Assembly (NCBI RefSeq): GCF_963169125.1
Contig: NC_084798.1
Location: forward strand, 170,095,980 to 170,159,979
Direction of reading: 5' to 3'
DNA: 64,000 nucleotides
Source of the DNA: Humulus lupulus
Lineage: Eukaryota > Streptophyta > Magnoliopsida > Rosales > Cannabaceae
This document shows positions 24,011-36,050 of the stretch, one piece after another. A program made the position numbers and the translations under genes. Positions within the stretch are counted from its first letter, which is position 1; each line of letters begins with the position of its first letter. The notes under the pieces are model-generated. The model was given only the letters and a program-made list of their open reading frames with translations. It was not told the DNA's origin and made no database searches.

Positions 24011-24440
24011 ATTTGTCATTCATTATAAGTATGTAAATATTGTTTATCCCGTAGCATTTGCATAACAAGTAAATAGATAATATCTTTAAATAATAACTAT
24101 TATATTAATAAAAGAAATAAATGTCATGCAAAAATAGAAATAAGTTTCCAAACATTAATAATCAAAATTACTAATAATAAACTAAATTTCTAGACTGTAG
24201 TTTTCTTTGTTCAAAGAAAGCTAGAATTTCTAAAACAAAATAAAAACTTAAATTTTTCAACCAACAATAAAATTTCTAAATAAAACTACTCTCCAACTCC
24301 TCCAGCTTTACTTGCTATCAAAATCCTAATCAGTCTCTTCCTTCTTTTCAGGGTTCTGATTCTACAAAAGGAAAAACAAAGCAAAATAGATTAGTGGCAT
24401 ATATTTTTGAATCTACTATCCAAAAATTTGAATATGCTAT
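24011..24440. other. AT-rich segment without recognisable coding sequence
   Basis: Lies between the pre-integrase fragment and the gag-like reading frame of copia-2. It replaces the protease and nucleocapsid DNA expected from copia-1. I see no open frame or known motif in it. Confidence 0.5.
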
Positions 24441-24851
24441 TCATAGTATTTGAATCAACCATTCAAAGTTGAAAAAATATATGTAAATCTCATTTACCTT
24501 TTTCATTTGATACAAACGATGACACTCAGCAAAGACTTCCTTTGTCATTGCTTGCCACATCTCATGGCCTGAGTCATAGTGTAAATATTTTTCCTTTGTT
24601 TTGTTAGGCATGGTTGAAAGCATGCAATAACGTGCCAACCGATCAGATTTCATCCAATTCGTATATTTTTCTTCTGCTTCATAGCTAGTAGCCAAAGGGG
24701 GTTTAGTTGGAGGTTTGTTACAGATAGTTGAAATCAATTTCTTATAAGAAAAAATGGTCAAAATTCCTAGAAATCAGTGTTGCATGCTTTCAGGTTCAAA
24801 AACCAAAGAATTGAGAAAGGCATCGGTGTGTAATTCACCAATAGACATCTT
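24441..24851 (-). pseudogene. Copia-2 gag-like frame, unlike copia-1 gag
   Basis: Starts at the ATG at 24851 (MSIGELHTDAFLNSLVF), at the position equivalent to the copia-1 gag start. After one stop (around 24775) it reads SYEAEEKYTNWMKSDRLARY, then CMLSTMPNKTKE and MWQAMTKEVF. The W...D...A..M..S layout resembles the N-terminal gag domain of another copia group. The sequence differs from copia-1 gag, although leader and LTR match copia-1. No zinc knuckle follows. Either gag was exchanged by recombination or the internal region is a non-autonomous derivative. Confidence 0.65.
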
Positions 24852-26717
24852 TGCTGGGAATAAATAAATAAACAAAAAATAATTTATGCATATAATAAAT
24901 AACAGTAATTTTCGGAATAAGAAGCGTGATGCATGAATGCAACAATTAAAGAACACATAAAAAAACTAATTCCACGATTAATTAATTTGAACATAAAAGG
25001 ACCAGCCTTAGGGTAGGTCAGATTAATTCCAAATTAATTTTGAGACAAATTCTCAAATTTATAAGTGAAAACTCAAATCATCATTTCTCTTTTGACTTAT
25101 AAACAACCGCTTGTTTGGTCAAGAACACACTAGTCTGCTCGAAAGCCTAATGCACCTTGTGAGTGTAACCCATTATTTTTTATCAATGACTTAATTAAAG
25201 AGTGTGCCTTAGGGTCAGTCAAACTTGAAATACATCATTAAATCCTATTATTAAAAAAGAAGTTTGCCTTGAGAATAACACAGTCGGAAGCCTTCCTTAG
25301 GGGGACACAAGCAATGGTGCCGCGAGGCCCTCTCCATGTTACCTCGGTGCCAACTAATAATGGAGACCATGGGACATATTGTCATAACTCCCTCTCCCAC
25401 TCACTATTTTAAAATATCTATTTTCTCAAAACATCCTATGCTTTTTAATTAGTTTGTAAAAATAAAGTGATCTATTTTTACCAAATGATATTCTAATAAT
25501 TACTAATCCAATCAAGCAAAATTAAAATTATAGAATTATGCCCTAATTAATTCAATTTTAATTTTCTATAATTACTCAGAATATAATTTATTATTTAATA
25601 AAATAATTTTATTAAATACTAGAAATTAAACTACTTTTAAAATCAATTTATGCTCTTGAACTAGTTAAAACTAGATTTATTATTATATGGTCCATCACAT
25701 AAAGCATATAATCACATAGGACAATCCTAAGGCATGCTTCTACTCATATGAGATGCATGCTATTTTTAAATACCATGTGGGTAATATGTATGGCATGTAA
25801 AAAATGCTTGATAAAGTATTAAACAATTACATTCAAACATTTAAATAAATAAATAAATAAATACTAAATAAATAAATACTATGTGTCTTGGGTATTTCTA
25901 GAAAAATTACAACACTTGCAAAATTATACACAAAAATATAAGAAACTAAATAAAACCTAAAGAGAACTCTATCTTCAACTTTGGGCATTCACAAGTAGTC
26001 TTGATCCATTAAGCCACTTATCCATTTAATTTTGAATTAAAATAACTTTTAATTATCTTAAACAAATTTTAAGAATAATTAACTTGGGCTTTAATGCCCA
26101 GCAAGTTATTAGGCCCACTTTTAAATTTGAGCTCAAACAATTAATTCAAAACAAAACAATTTTAATTATGGGCTAAAATTAATTAGGCCCACAATTTAAA
26201 TAGATAACAATGTGCAAACCCTAGGGTTAAGAACCCTAGGGTTGGCGGCACAAGGAGGCTCGGGGTGGGGCTTGGCGGTGTGTGCGATTGCAGGCGTAGG
26301 GGCGCGTGCATGAGGCAAGCACAGGGACGCTCGGTGCACGGGGTAGGCGGCGCAGGGGCACGCGCGGCTCAGGCGCAGGGGCACGTGCACATGGGAGCCT
26401 TAGGCCGTAGGGCCGTATGGCAACCTGGGGCTCGGGCTTCAGGGGATGGAACCTAGGGCTCGGGCCTTACATAATTTTTTTCAAATAATTTAATGCAGAA
26501 AATTAAATTACAAAAAATTCCTATGCCCCAAAATGACTTACATTTTTCATTTAGAAAATTTAAGAACAATTCCTAAATAAAAAAAACACCATATAATTAA
26601 CGACTCTTAAGAATAAACTTTAATCATACATACATCCATCCATTCACACATATTACAATAACATAAGAATGCATATTATGCCCACACACTAATTAATGTA
26701 TGCAGAGATTAATGACC
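24852..26717 (-). mobile_element. Copia-2 untranslated leader
   Basis: Non-coding leader of about 1.87 kb. It aligns with the copia-1 leader end to end except for the LTR-T1 insertion there. It is AT-rich, with a GC-rich island at 26225-26465, and ends at the primer-binding site. No gene is seen. Confidence 0.75.
26225..26465. repeat. GC-rich island in copia-2 leader
   Basis: Uninterrupted version of the island split in copia-1, with GGCGCAGGGGCACGCGC-type units and a sharp boundary on both sides against AT-rich DNA. Confidence 0.7.
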
Positions 26718-26729
26718 GCTCTGGTACCA
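26718..26729 (-). promoter_or_regulatory. Copia-2 primer-binding site
   Basis: Minus strand TGGTACCAGAGC, the same one-base variant of the initiator tRNA-Met site as in copia-1, two bases from LTR-C. Confidence 0.85.
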
Positions 26730-26731
26730 AT

Positions 26732-28639
26732 TATTAGGAATACGTTTCCTAATACACAACATAATAGTGATGGGTGGGCCCAGTGTACAACAAAAATTTT
26801 GTAACATATTTAAAATACCTTTAAATATGCAGATCCATTAATATACATACATTAATCATAAACAAGAAAAGAATAAATAACATACTTCTTGATGCCTATC
26901 AAGTGTCCTTGCTATCTTTTCGTAAAATAAACGATCTTCCTATCATGCTGCTCCCTCACACCAAGATCTTCCACAATGTTCTCTACACCTCAAGAAGTGT
27001 GTGGGCACTTAGAGAATAAATGATGATATATTTCCGATTCAACTTGATCAACACATGAGATCAAGAGAATAGGCCTGAAATTGGTTCTGTATCTTTTCAG
27101 GGAGAGATAGAAAAGTATCGTTCTTTTTCTTAGAGCGAATAAAAATTCTGTATCTTTTATTTTCTGTTAAGTCTAACTTAAATAGAAAATAATTATATTT
27201 AAAAAATAAATATGTAACCAATTTACAAAATATCTTTTAATTAATTAATTATCTTATTAATGAAAATATCAAAAACTAACTTTTGAATTTTCCATTAATT
27301 AATTAATTAAATAAATAAAAATGAAAAATCTATCCCTGATTTTTACTGTAGCTCACGCCACACACAGTCCAGGACTATGTGTGTTGTGTAGCTCCCTATA
27401 AATTAGGGATATGAGATTTTTCCACAATTATGTAATTATTTATTCAAACTACCTTATAAGATAAAATCCAACAACCTGATAATTAATTCAAATTTGAATC
27501 TATTATCTTTTTAACTAATTATCACATATAATTAATTATTTGAATAAATATCAATCTTTTAAATTCAAATTCAATTTGAACTTATCAGATTATTATCTCC
27601 CACTCAAATAAAGATATTTAATTGTTATCCAAAAAACAGGCATGGATGACATGGTAGACATTTAGTACACGTGGCTGACACCTGGCGGAAGTCTTGTTCG
27701 ACCATCGACCAGAAAGATTTCCGTGGCGCAATGCTCAACCGTTATATATGACCAGCTTGGTTGTATACTTGTTATATTTGGAGAAAATCTTATGCAGTTA
27801 TGATCGTATCCGAAATTATCTCCCATGATTTCCTGAGTATCCGATTATTTAGGAAAGAATATCTGTAACTGATTCATGTTATCTCCCTTGAGCCTATAAA
27901 TAAAGAAAGGATAGATCAAGGGAGGGATCTTTTTAGACACTTTTGGCTTTCTAAATACTAGAGATTAAGGATTTACAAGCGAATTAGAGCTATTGCATTC
28001 GATATATTGTTTTTTTCTTCAGAGGTTGGTGAAACTCATTGAACCCTAGTTCTTTGATCACTCCTTCGAACTATTATATCAATAATAGTTCAAGTGGACG
28101 TAGGTTATTACCAGATTCTGGGGCCGAACCACTATAAACTCTTGTGCGCTTTACTGTTTTTGTTATTATCTTCATTTCAACACATTTGTCCACATCAAGC
28201 ATTTTTGACTCCGTGTCAGTTGACCAAAATCAGGGTCAACATTAATTAAAACCAATTTTAATTAAATACTAATTTAAAAAATTAAATATTTAATTTAGTA
28301 TAATTTTGAAAATTATAATAAATTAATTATTTATATAATTTTGATAATTACAAATAATTTGTAATTAATTCATTAATCACTATTATCACATAATTTCATA
28401 TTTGGCCCGAAGAATAAATTTCTTTTTAAATATGTCTTTTTACCATTTTACCCTTTATATAAACTCTTGCCTTGGATAGTGTTGATAGAGCCGCTGTGGG
28501 GACCTATGGACCTATAATTCCAAGCTCTAATAAATTTGAGATTATTAATTAAACTCTTTAATTAAATAATCTTAATTTATTAATCTCATGATTACTCCAC
28601 TACAAATATGAGACTGCACTCTTATAACTATTGACATTT
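26732..28639 (-). mobile_element. Copia-2 5' LTR (LTR-C), right end truncated
   Basis: Left end reads TATTAGGAA where LTR-A and LTR-B have TGTTAGGAA, so the terminal G is mutated. It follows LTR-A closely except for the 27623-28241 insertion. It stops at GACATTT, where the Tat-element LTR begins; the rest of LTR-C is not found in this window. Confidence 0.85.
27623..28241 (+). mobile_element. Solo LTR, 619 bp, inside LTR-C
   Basis: TG...CA ends (TGTTATCCAAAAAACAGG to CAGGGTCAACA) and a perfect target duplication TTAAT at 27618-27622 and 28242-28246. A CCTATAAATAAAG promoter-like box lies near 27895. No relative of this LTR was noticed elsewhere in the window, so it is a separate family. Its orientation is inferred from the TATA-like box. 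Confidence 0.9.
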
Positions 28640-29362
28640 TGTTGACGCGATTTTTTGCCAACAGTGTATTAAGAAATAATAAGGTAGATTAGTGCTTAAT
28701 AAACCGTAATGAAAAAAATAAACAAATTCACTCAAGAACACATAATTTTTACGTGGTTCAGTGGGTAAAATCCACCTTGTCCACGAGTCTATATTATTGC
28801 TGTTTCTCTCTCTATTTTGGAAGAGTTTCAGTATTACAGAATAATGGTCCCCTCTCCTGTCCAATATTCCCAATATTTATAAGGGAATTTCATGGATAGG
28901 TTTGAGTAACCACATGAGTCAATCACACATTTACATAATTATTATATTTAATACAAATAATTCCCATTTATATTGGGATATGATTTGATCACAAAGTAAA
29001 TGTACTCCTAATATTTGGGATATTAAATATGACAGCCTGACCATAAATATACGTATAAGGGGATCCCTAGTCTCTGGGGATCTGCAGGTATGCAACATAC
29101 TAGAATTGACACGAGCTGGGTATCTCCTCCAAGCTCATGCTTCGATAGGTACTTTAATATTCTGAGCTCACGCTTCATAGCCATTGTATCCTTAGCTTGG
29201 GTTAAACCCAGGACGCCTATCACCACGTATGACCACGTGAAACCCGAGCTGTCCATGTGGATAATAAGAAGATATCATTCTCTTGGTTTTTTCTCCATAT
29301 ATTTATTTGCTAGCTATACCCGAGCTGAGTGAATGAAGTCGGGCTAAAATTAGGGTACATCA
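28640..29362 (-). repeat. 3' LTR of the Tat-clade gypsy element
   Basis: TG...CA ends (TGTTGACGCG to GGGTACATCA), 723 bp. It is the reverse complement of the family-S solo LTR at 12695-13375 at lower identity. A purine-rich tract on the minus strand lies just inside it. It truncates LTR-C; the left flank is CATTT, and the matching right-hand duplication is not in the window. Confidence 0.85.
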
Positions 29363-29379
29363 TTTTCCCCCCAAGCTCC
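29363..29379 (-). promoter_or_regulatory. Tat-element polypurine tract
   Basis: Minus strand GGAGCTTGGGGGGAAAA directly abuts the 3' LTR, as expected for plus-strand priming. Confidence 0.8.
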
Positions 29380-29695
29380 TGCTCGTGTATAATGTCATCA
29401 CTTTCTGACCTACACAGTAGGAGCTCTTAGAATTCTATTGCATAAAACCACGCTTGCCTACTACTTGAGTACCGGATGCGTGGTGTACCGCAATTGGCGT
29501 CTGTTCGGGTTTCGAGGACTGCAATAATTGTTTTGTCACCTTTTTGCTACCGTTTGGTCTATTTAATCTTAGCCCTTGGATCTTGAACTAACCCAGTTGG
29601 ATGGCCCAGATTAATTTACACAATTTACGTATAAGTAGGATGGCCAAATTTAAAATTGCACCACCTTTCATTTAAAATTTTTCCTTTTCAGCACT
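29380..29695. other. Tat-element region upstream of the antisense gene
   Basis: No reading frame recognised. By position it would hold the promoter of the plus-strand antisense gene. I see no certain TATA box. Confidence 0.4.
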
Positions 29696-31697
29696 TCTAA
29701 GCCTCTCTTCTCTCCCAGAAATCCCAAAAACCGTTCATCGTGCCTAGATATTCAAAATCTTTCCAGGAGCTTCCCAATGCCGAGTCTATTCCTTCCAGTT
29801 TGCGAATCGTACTTTCCTGTAAGTATCTCATCCTTTGGTTTTAAAAGTTTTTTTTTTATCCAATAGAATTTTTGTTCTTCACCATGCTCATCCGCAACAT
29901 TCATTGTAGTTACTGTTAGGCTATTTCTAAATGTTCTTAAGGATTAGGTTTTGACTTAGGTTCAACGGGTAAGTCCAAAAACGTTTTAGAAATACGACGT
30001 TCATAAAACTGGGAAATTTCTAGGTAAATCTAGGTAACTCTAATGGTGAATTAATTTAAAGAATACCCATTCGGGGTAAAAGAAATGAAGGGCTTTTACG
30101 TTTAGAACCAAATAGCTTAGAGGTTACATTTTCTTGGGTGGTTTTGCACTAAACCGCCTCCCAAGGAAAGTAGTGGTCTGACATTCTGACACACAGCTCC
30201 CTAAATATCAGGGGTCTGTTAGGAAACTGAGGCACATAGCTTAGGATATCACGTGGAATCGCGCGATGGGGCAGAGGCTAACCTTAGCTCGTATAACAAA
30301 AGTAAACTGTTTCCTCCGTACTCTCACGTCATAGCTTTAGATCCTCTTAGGTTGCCTACTAACTAGGCCATTTTATCGTTAGGCGATCTGATGGCTCCTT
30401 AAAAAAAGAACGCCCCAAAGAAGAATGCCTCGAGCTCTTCCTCTCAACAGAAGAACAAAGGGAACCAGATCACCCCAAAGTCTCCCATCCCGCATTTTGG
30501 CCTGGTGGTGGAGAAGGAGATCGTGGTCGATCCCAATGCATACTTCAATGCTAAGCATATCATTTCGAAGATCATGACTTAGGGGAGAGTAAACAAGATT
30601 ATGTTGAGCCACAATATAGAGATCAGAATTGGAACTCTCCTCGTCCGACCTGCGTTCGAAGGGGAACAGAGCTGCTCCCCTCTCCAAGATGACTTCATGG
30701 CTTGGAGTGATGAACACCTGAAGGCTGGGGCCTTCCTCCCTCTGGACCAGTACTTCGCAGATTTTTTAAATTTCGTGAAGCTGCTCCATTTCAGCTCCCC
30801 CCAAATTCGTATAGACTTTTGGCGGGGCTGAAGTATTTGTTCTTGAAACACGAGTGGGAGGTCCCCACTCCGGCAGACATTCTTTATTTCTTCTGCCTCA
30901 AGGCAAGCCCGACCAGAGGGGACGCAAATATAGACTCGGCCTCCGTCATCAAGCTTCCCAGTCATCCAAACGACTATGAAGACCTATTCTTTATGTTGAA
31001 TGGATTCTAGAATTACAAACACTGCTAATTCAATCGACCTCGTAAGTCTTCCATCCTTATGAATTCAGCCCATGAATTTTTATTCTTTTTATGATATATA
31101 CATTTTTTTTATGTCTTAACTGAATTTGCGAGGATAGAAAAGTCCGTGACCCTCGAGGGTTAGTATGAGAAGTTGTTTGGGCTTCCCCCCTGTGAGAAGG
31201 ACTATCTCCAGGTCGTGAATGACGTCATGATGCTGGCTTGCAATTTGATTGGCGAAGGCCAAACATTGGCCTTGAGTACCCAGGATACCCTTCTGACGAT
31301 CCCTGAGCACCCACCCTCTCAAGAGGCCTTGCCAGCCATTAAGGATGATGAAGACGAAGAGGACGAGATGCCTCTAGTGTGAAAAAGGCAAGCTCCTGAG
31401 ACTGTCTGAGAATCCGATCTAGAACGAGTTGCGTCAGGGGTAGCAGCCGGCCCCTCCGGCCAAGGTAACCCATACCCTTTTAGGGAATTAGATAGGACTG
31501 TTGCCAATTTTAGGTTAGTTTGCTTTAATCCAAATCAGCTCTTCCACCGTCATCCTTATGACCCGGATCAAAATACAACCCAGCTCCAGTGCATAGCCCA
31601 CCTAGTGGTACACCATGATAATAGTTATCCTAAGGGCATAATCGTAGTTGATAACACCTTAAACTTTAGATCCACCATTTTTGAGGAATATAGGACC
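29696..31697 (+). pseudogene. Antisense gene (aORF) of Tat element, 5' half
   Basis: Plus-strand spliced gene, antisense to gag-pol, between pol and the 3' LTR. A likely 5'UTR exon ends at a GTAAGT donor (29819), with an acceptor near 30382 before the ATG at 30391. The product begins MAP-stop-KKNASSSSQQK, then VVEKEIVVDPNAYFNAKHII, then LLVRPAFEGEQSCSPLQDDF, LPLDQYFADFLNFVKLLHFS, FLKHEWEVPTPADILYFFC. This layout resembles the plant 'putative gypsy-type transposon' domain. A second intron fits 31042-31132. Stops (30400, 30580) and a frameshift near 30825 break it. The chromovirus at 31703 splits it. Confidence 0.72.
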
Positions 31698-31702
31698 AAC
31701 CG

Positions 31703-33849
31703 TGTAACACCCTACTGCCTTAGAGCCATTACTAAGTGAGTTTAAAATGTGCAATTAGCTTGCTAATCGAGGTTTTAGGTCAAATGGTGTAACTAAACCA
31801 TAATAAGAGTCATAAATTTGAAAACAAATCTTTCGTTAAAAATTATAAGACATTTAACACTTAGGATCCCAAAAACATTGTATAGAAACATTTACAATTC
31901 GAAATATAACCATAGTCGACTAAACGACAAATTCAAGTTTAGTACAATCATCTCCCAAAAATGCCCCTGGCCGTGGCAGCCAGGCAGACCAGACATGTAC
32001 GCGCCACTCGTCACGCTCACCATCCTCAAGGTTGATCGGCTTTCCCCTTGCCTCTACCTGCACCATAGAGCACCTGTGAGCCGAAGCCCAGCAAGAAAAC
32101 CCTCACAAATAGATAATATACGCATATCAAACACTTAACACAAAATCAAGCTGTCATCAGATTATACATGTACAGCCATGCCGTCCCAGGTGCTCTACCA
32201 GGCCCTGGTTTCGCGGTCTATGCCGTAAGGATATCCCAGGTATCCCTTGGGGTCTCGCCCTGGCAACTCGCACTCCGCGTGCTAAACGTTGCTCCCGGCC
32301 CCTTGCCATTTTCGGCCTTCGCCGTTCCCTGCCTTTGCCGTTCCATCATTTACATACACATATGATAAAGCCAAGCAGAAATCTAAACACATATAAATTC
32401 AATCAAAGGGCCATGCCCCGCAACACAGTCATATAGGGCCGAGCCCTGCAACTCAATCATATAGGGCCGAGCCCTGCAACACAAGCTCTATGGGAACAAT
32501 AGTTTTCTTACCTGTGTCTCGAGCTTTCTAGGCACTGATATCCCGAGCACAATTCCCTAGTCCGAGCCTCGCTGAAACCCTAGTCACAACGCATTAACAA
32601 TATTCATCCATCAAGTTCTAATCCATTAAGTAGCTTTGAGTCATAATTCTAGTCTTCGAAACCTTGAATTCTATTAATCCGGGTGATAAAATCCATCCTC
32701 AGCCTTAGCTATTGAATTCCCGAGCCTAAAACTCCTCTAAAACCCAAAAATACACTAAGCGCCGTGGCCCTAGGGACTCATGTCACAGCCCCAAGCTTAA
32801 CCTGAGGCCCTGCCTCAAAATAGCCCACACGCGTTGCGACCCTTCCTGAAGGGCGCCGCGACGCGCCTCCAATTCCAGATGCCCCAAGATCAAGGGGGCC
32901 GCGACTCAGCAAGAACAGGGCCGCGGACCGACCCCTGGAGCTCAGAAAAACTCACCATTTTCACCTCAAAAAGCAGTCCAGTTATCCACAGGATCAAGCC
33001 AACAATCCTAACTAATTATCACAGAGGTTATACTTTAGATTCAACAGCAAGACCCAACAAAAACTCAAGCCAAAAACCTTATAAAAATCAATGTTGAATC
33101 TTCATCCCTCCAACATGCAGAAACTCTAATATTCAACCTAAAAATAGCTGCAAATTAACACAACTCAACATATAAAGAAGCTTACCTTGTACATAATTGA
33201 ATCCACATCTCAGTTTCCTAAGCTCCAAGCTTCCAAAACTCTAGCTTGGTTCTTAGCTTCAATTCCTTAGTTTTTGGCTGGTTTTCTCCAAGATGTCACT
33301 AGGCCTTCAAGAGTGTAAGGAAACAAGAGCAAAGGAGAGGGAGTGGGTCGGTTTAGAAAAAGTCTAGGGGTTTCCTATATTTTGTTTTATTCGACTTAAG
33401 CTTCTAAGGTTACTCCAAGGCTCGAGGGAAAATGGTAAATTTCCCCAATATTCCATCCTAGACACTCTAACCTCAAATATATCTCCAAATATTTATTTCC
33501 ATAACCCGATAACTCCATAAGACATCTAATACCCGAAATACCCCTCGGCTCGCCCCGAGTCAGATATTCAACCCCGTTGTGACTTCCTGGCTAACTGCTC
33601 CCTAGAACTGTCTCGGGTCGTGCAACACAGATATATCGCAGGTATATCACATTTACGCCCTTAGCGGGCTAAAATTACAATCATTCCCCTAATAACCAGA
33701 TGGGGCCCACATGTATATTGAATTCACCTAAACATGTATCACTAATCACATATTCACACAAATCCACATATTAAACAATAATTCACATATTGCCCTCCAG
33801 GCACACTAATCAAGGCCCTAAGCCTTATTAGCAAATTTGGGTCATTACA
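31703..33849 (-). repeat. CRM-B 3' LTR
   Basis: Plus-strand ends TGTAACACCC and GGTCATTACA. It is nearly collinear with the 5' LTR at 38202-40343, with single-base differences and a few small insertions or deletions. It carries TAGGGCCGAGCCCTGCAA repeats around 32430-32480. Confidence 0.95.
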
Positions 33850-33867
33850 ACTATCCCCTCCTTACAG
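33850..33867 (-). promoter_or_regulatory. CRM-B polypurine tract
   Basis: Minus strand GTAAGGAGGGGATAGT next to the 3' LTR, identical to that of CRM-A. Confidence 0.85.
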
Positions 33868-33884
33868 AAATTTCGTCCTCGAAA

Positions 33885-35270
33885 TTACCTGAATAATTTG
33901 GGATACCTCTCTCTCATCTCTGATTCAAGTTCCCACGTCGCCTCCTCAACTTTGTTGTTCCTCCACAGCACTTTCACGAAGGCGATGGTCTTGCTCTGCA
34001 AGAGTTTGTCCTTCTGGTCGAGAATCAGAATTGGTTTCTCCTCATAAGACAAATCCTGATCCAGCTCCAAATTCTCATAACTCAGAACATGCGTCAAATC
34101 AGACACATACTTCCGAAGCATGGACACGTGAAACACATCATGAACCCTTGATAAGGTGAGAGGCATCACCAATCTGTAAGCTACCTCTCCAACCCGTTCC
34201 AGAATATCAAAGGGGCCAACAAACCTAAGGCTCAACTTACCCCGAACACCAAAGCATTTCACTCCCCTCAAAGGTCAAACCCTAAGGAACACATGGTCAC
34301 CAACCTGCACTTCCACGCTCCTGCGTTTCAGGTCTAAATAACTCTTCTGGCAACTCTAGGAGGCGAGCATTCGCGCTCTAATCTTCTCAATCGCCTCATT
34401 GGTCCTCTGAACCATCTCTGGACCCAAATAACTCCTCTCACCCATCTCGTCCCAATGAATAGGTGATCTACATTTTCGCCCATAAAGCATCTCATACGGA
34501 GCCACTCCGATAGTTGCTTGGTAACTATTGTTGTACGAGAACTCAATCAAAGGAAGATACTTACTCCAAGATCCTCCAAAATCTAGCACACAGGCTTGCA
34601 ACATGTCCTCCAATATCTGAATTTTCCTCTCAGACTGTCCATCTGTCTAAGGATGAAAAGCAGTACTAAATCGTAACTGCGTGCCCATAGCCCTCTGTAG
34701 ACTCTCCCAAAACATGGAAGTGAAGGTGGGGTCCCTGTTGGATACTATCGACCTCGAAGCCCCATGAAGTCGAGAAATTTTCTTCACATATAACTCGGCA
34801 TACTGCTCCACAGTATAAGTCATCCTGACAGGTAAAAAGTGGGCGGACTTGGTATACCTATCCACAATCACCCACACTGAGTCATGCTGACCCACGGTCT
34901 TCGGCAAACCAGCCACGAAGTCCATGGTGATATCTTCCCACTTCCATTCTGGAATCCCCAGAGGCTGCATCAATTCTGCTGGCCTCTGATGTTCAGCCTT
35001 GACCTGTTGACAAGTTAAGCACTTGGCCACATAATCCACCACATCCCTCTTCATGCCAGACCACCAATACAAAGCTCTCAGATCCTGGTACATCTTCGTC
35101 GTACTCAGATGCAAGGAATAGGGAGTGGTATGTGATTCATCTAAAATCTCTTGTCGGATATCAGCATCCATTGGAACACAAATCCGACCCTTGTATTCCA
35201 GCAACCCCATCTCTGAGATAGAAAATTCCTTAGCCGCTCCGACAAAGACGTTCTCCCTGTAACCCCTCAA
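33885..35270 (-). pseudogene. CRM-B integrase
   Basis: HHCC zinc domain ([13 protein letters not shown] ... [12 protein letters not shown]), core with IVDRYTKSAHF, IVSNRDPTFTS, then DGQSERK, and C-terminal HDVFHVSML and VEEATWELESEMRERYPKLF motifs. The second motif reads SNRD where CRM-A has SDRD, so that catalytic Asp appears changed to Asn (near 34746). Stops lie near 34648, 34355 and 34275. No chromodomain is obvious beyond the final YPKLFR. Confidence 0.92.
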
Positions 35271-35417
35271 CTGGGAATCATTCCCCTGCGCCTCCTTGAT
35301 CCTTTCAAGGAGCGTAGACTAAAGAGTGATGTTGGCTAACCGACTAGCCACCAACTCTATACCCGCTCTAGTCATCTCCTCCGCTAGCTTACCTGATATC
35401 TGTCTCGAACTGAACAA
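35271..35417 (-). pseudogene. CRM-B spacer between RNase H and integrase zinc domain
   Basis: Degenerate continuation of the polyprotein corresponding to 18180-18360 of CRM-A. It contains stops and has no separate function. Confidence 0.6.
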
Positions 35418-35825
35418 CTATCCTGGGCCCTTCCGGATCAATGCATCAGCAACTACATTAGCCTTCCTAGGATGGTATAGGATGTCACAATCGTAATCCT
35501 TAACCAACTCCAACCACCGTCTTTGGCGCATATTCAGATCCTTCTGAGTAAAGAAGTACTTCAAACTCTTATGGTCAGTGTATATCTCACACTTCTCACC
35601 GTATAGATAATGTCTCCAAATTTTAAGTGCGAATACCACCGCTGCCAATTCTAGATCATGCGTGGGATATCTCTGCTCATACTCCTTTAACTGTCTTGAT
35701 GCATAGGCTATCACTTCCCCAGCTTGCATCAACACACGCCCCAAACCCTGTCTGGAAGCGTCACAATAAACCATGAACTTCTCATTGTTCGTCGGCAGAC
35801 TCAACACTGGCGCGGTGATCTGGTA
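35418..35825 (-). pseudogene. CRM-B RNase H
   Basis: Reads [48 protein letters not shown] and ADALIRKG, so the catalytic acidic residues look intact, unlike CRM-A. It follows directly on a truncated RT through an internal deletion. Confidence 0.92.
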
Positions 35826-36050
35826 ACCCGATCAGAGATCTATCTTAGAAAACATAGTCTTTCCCTGCAGCTGGTCAAACAAATCATCAATCCTAGGAAG
35901 TGGATACTTATTCTTAATAGTCAACTTGTTCAGCTCCCTGTAGTTAATACACATCCTAAGTGATCCATCCTTCTTCTTGACGAACAACACTGGAGCTCCC
36001 CATGGCGAGAAAGTCGGTCTGATGAACCCCAAATCCAGTAACTCTTGCAA
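35826..36050 (-). pseudogene. CRM-B reverse transcriptase, palm deleted
   Basis: Only the N-terminal RT remains ([15 protein letters not shown] through [23 protein letters not shown]). At about 35825 the reading jumps from the RSGYQ region straight to ITAPVLSLP at the start of RNase H. By comparison with CRM-A, some 550-600 bases including the FIDDIL catalytic box are missing. No working RT can be made. Confidence 0.93.
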
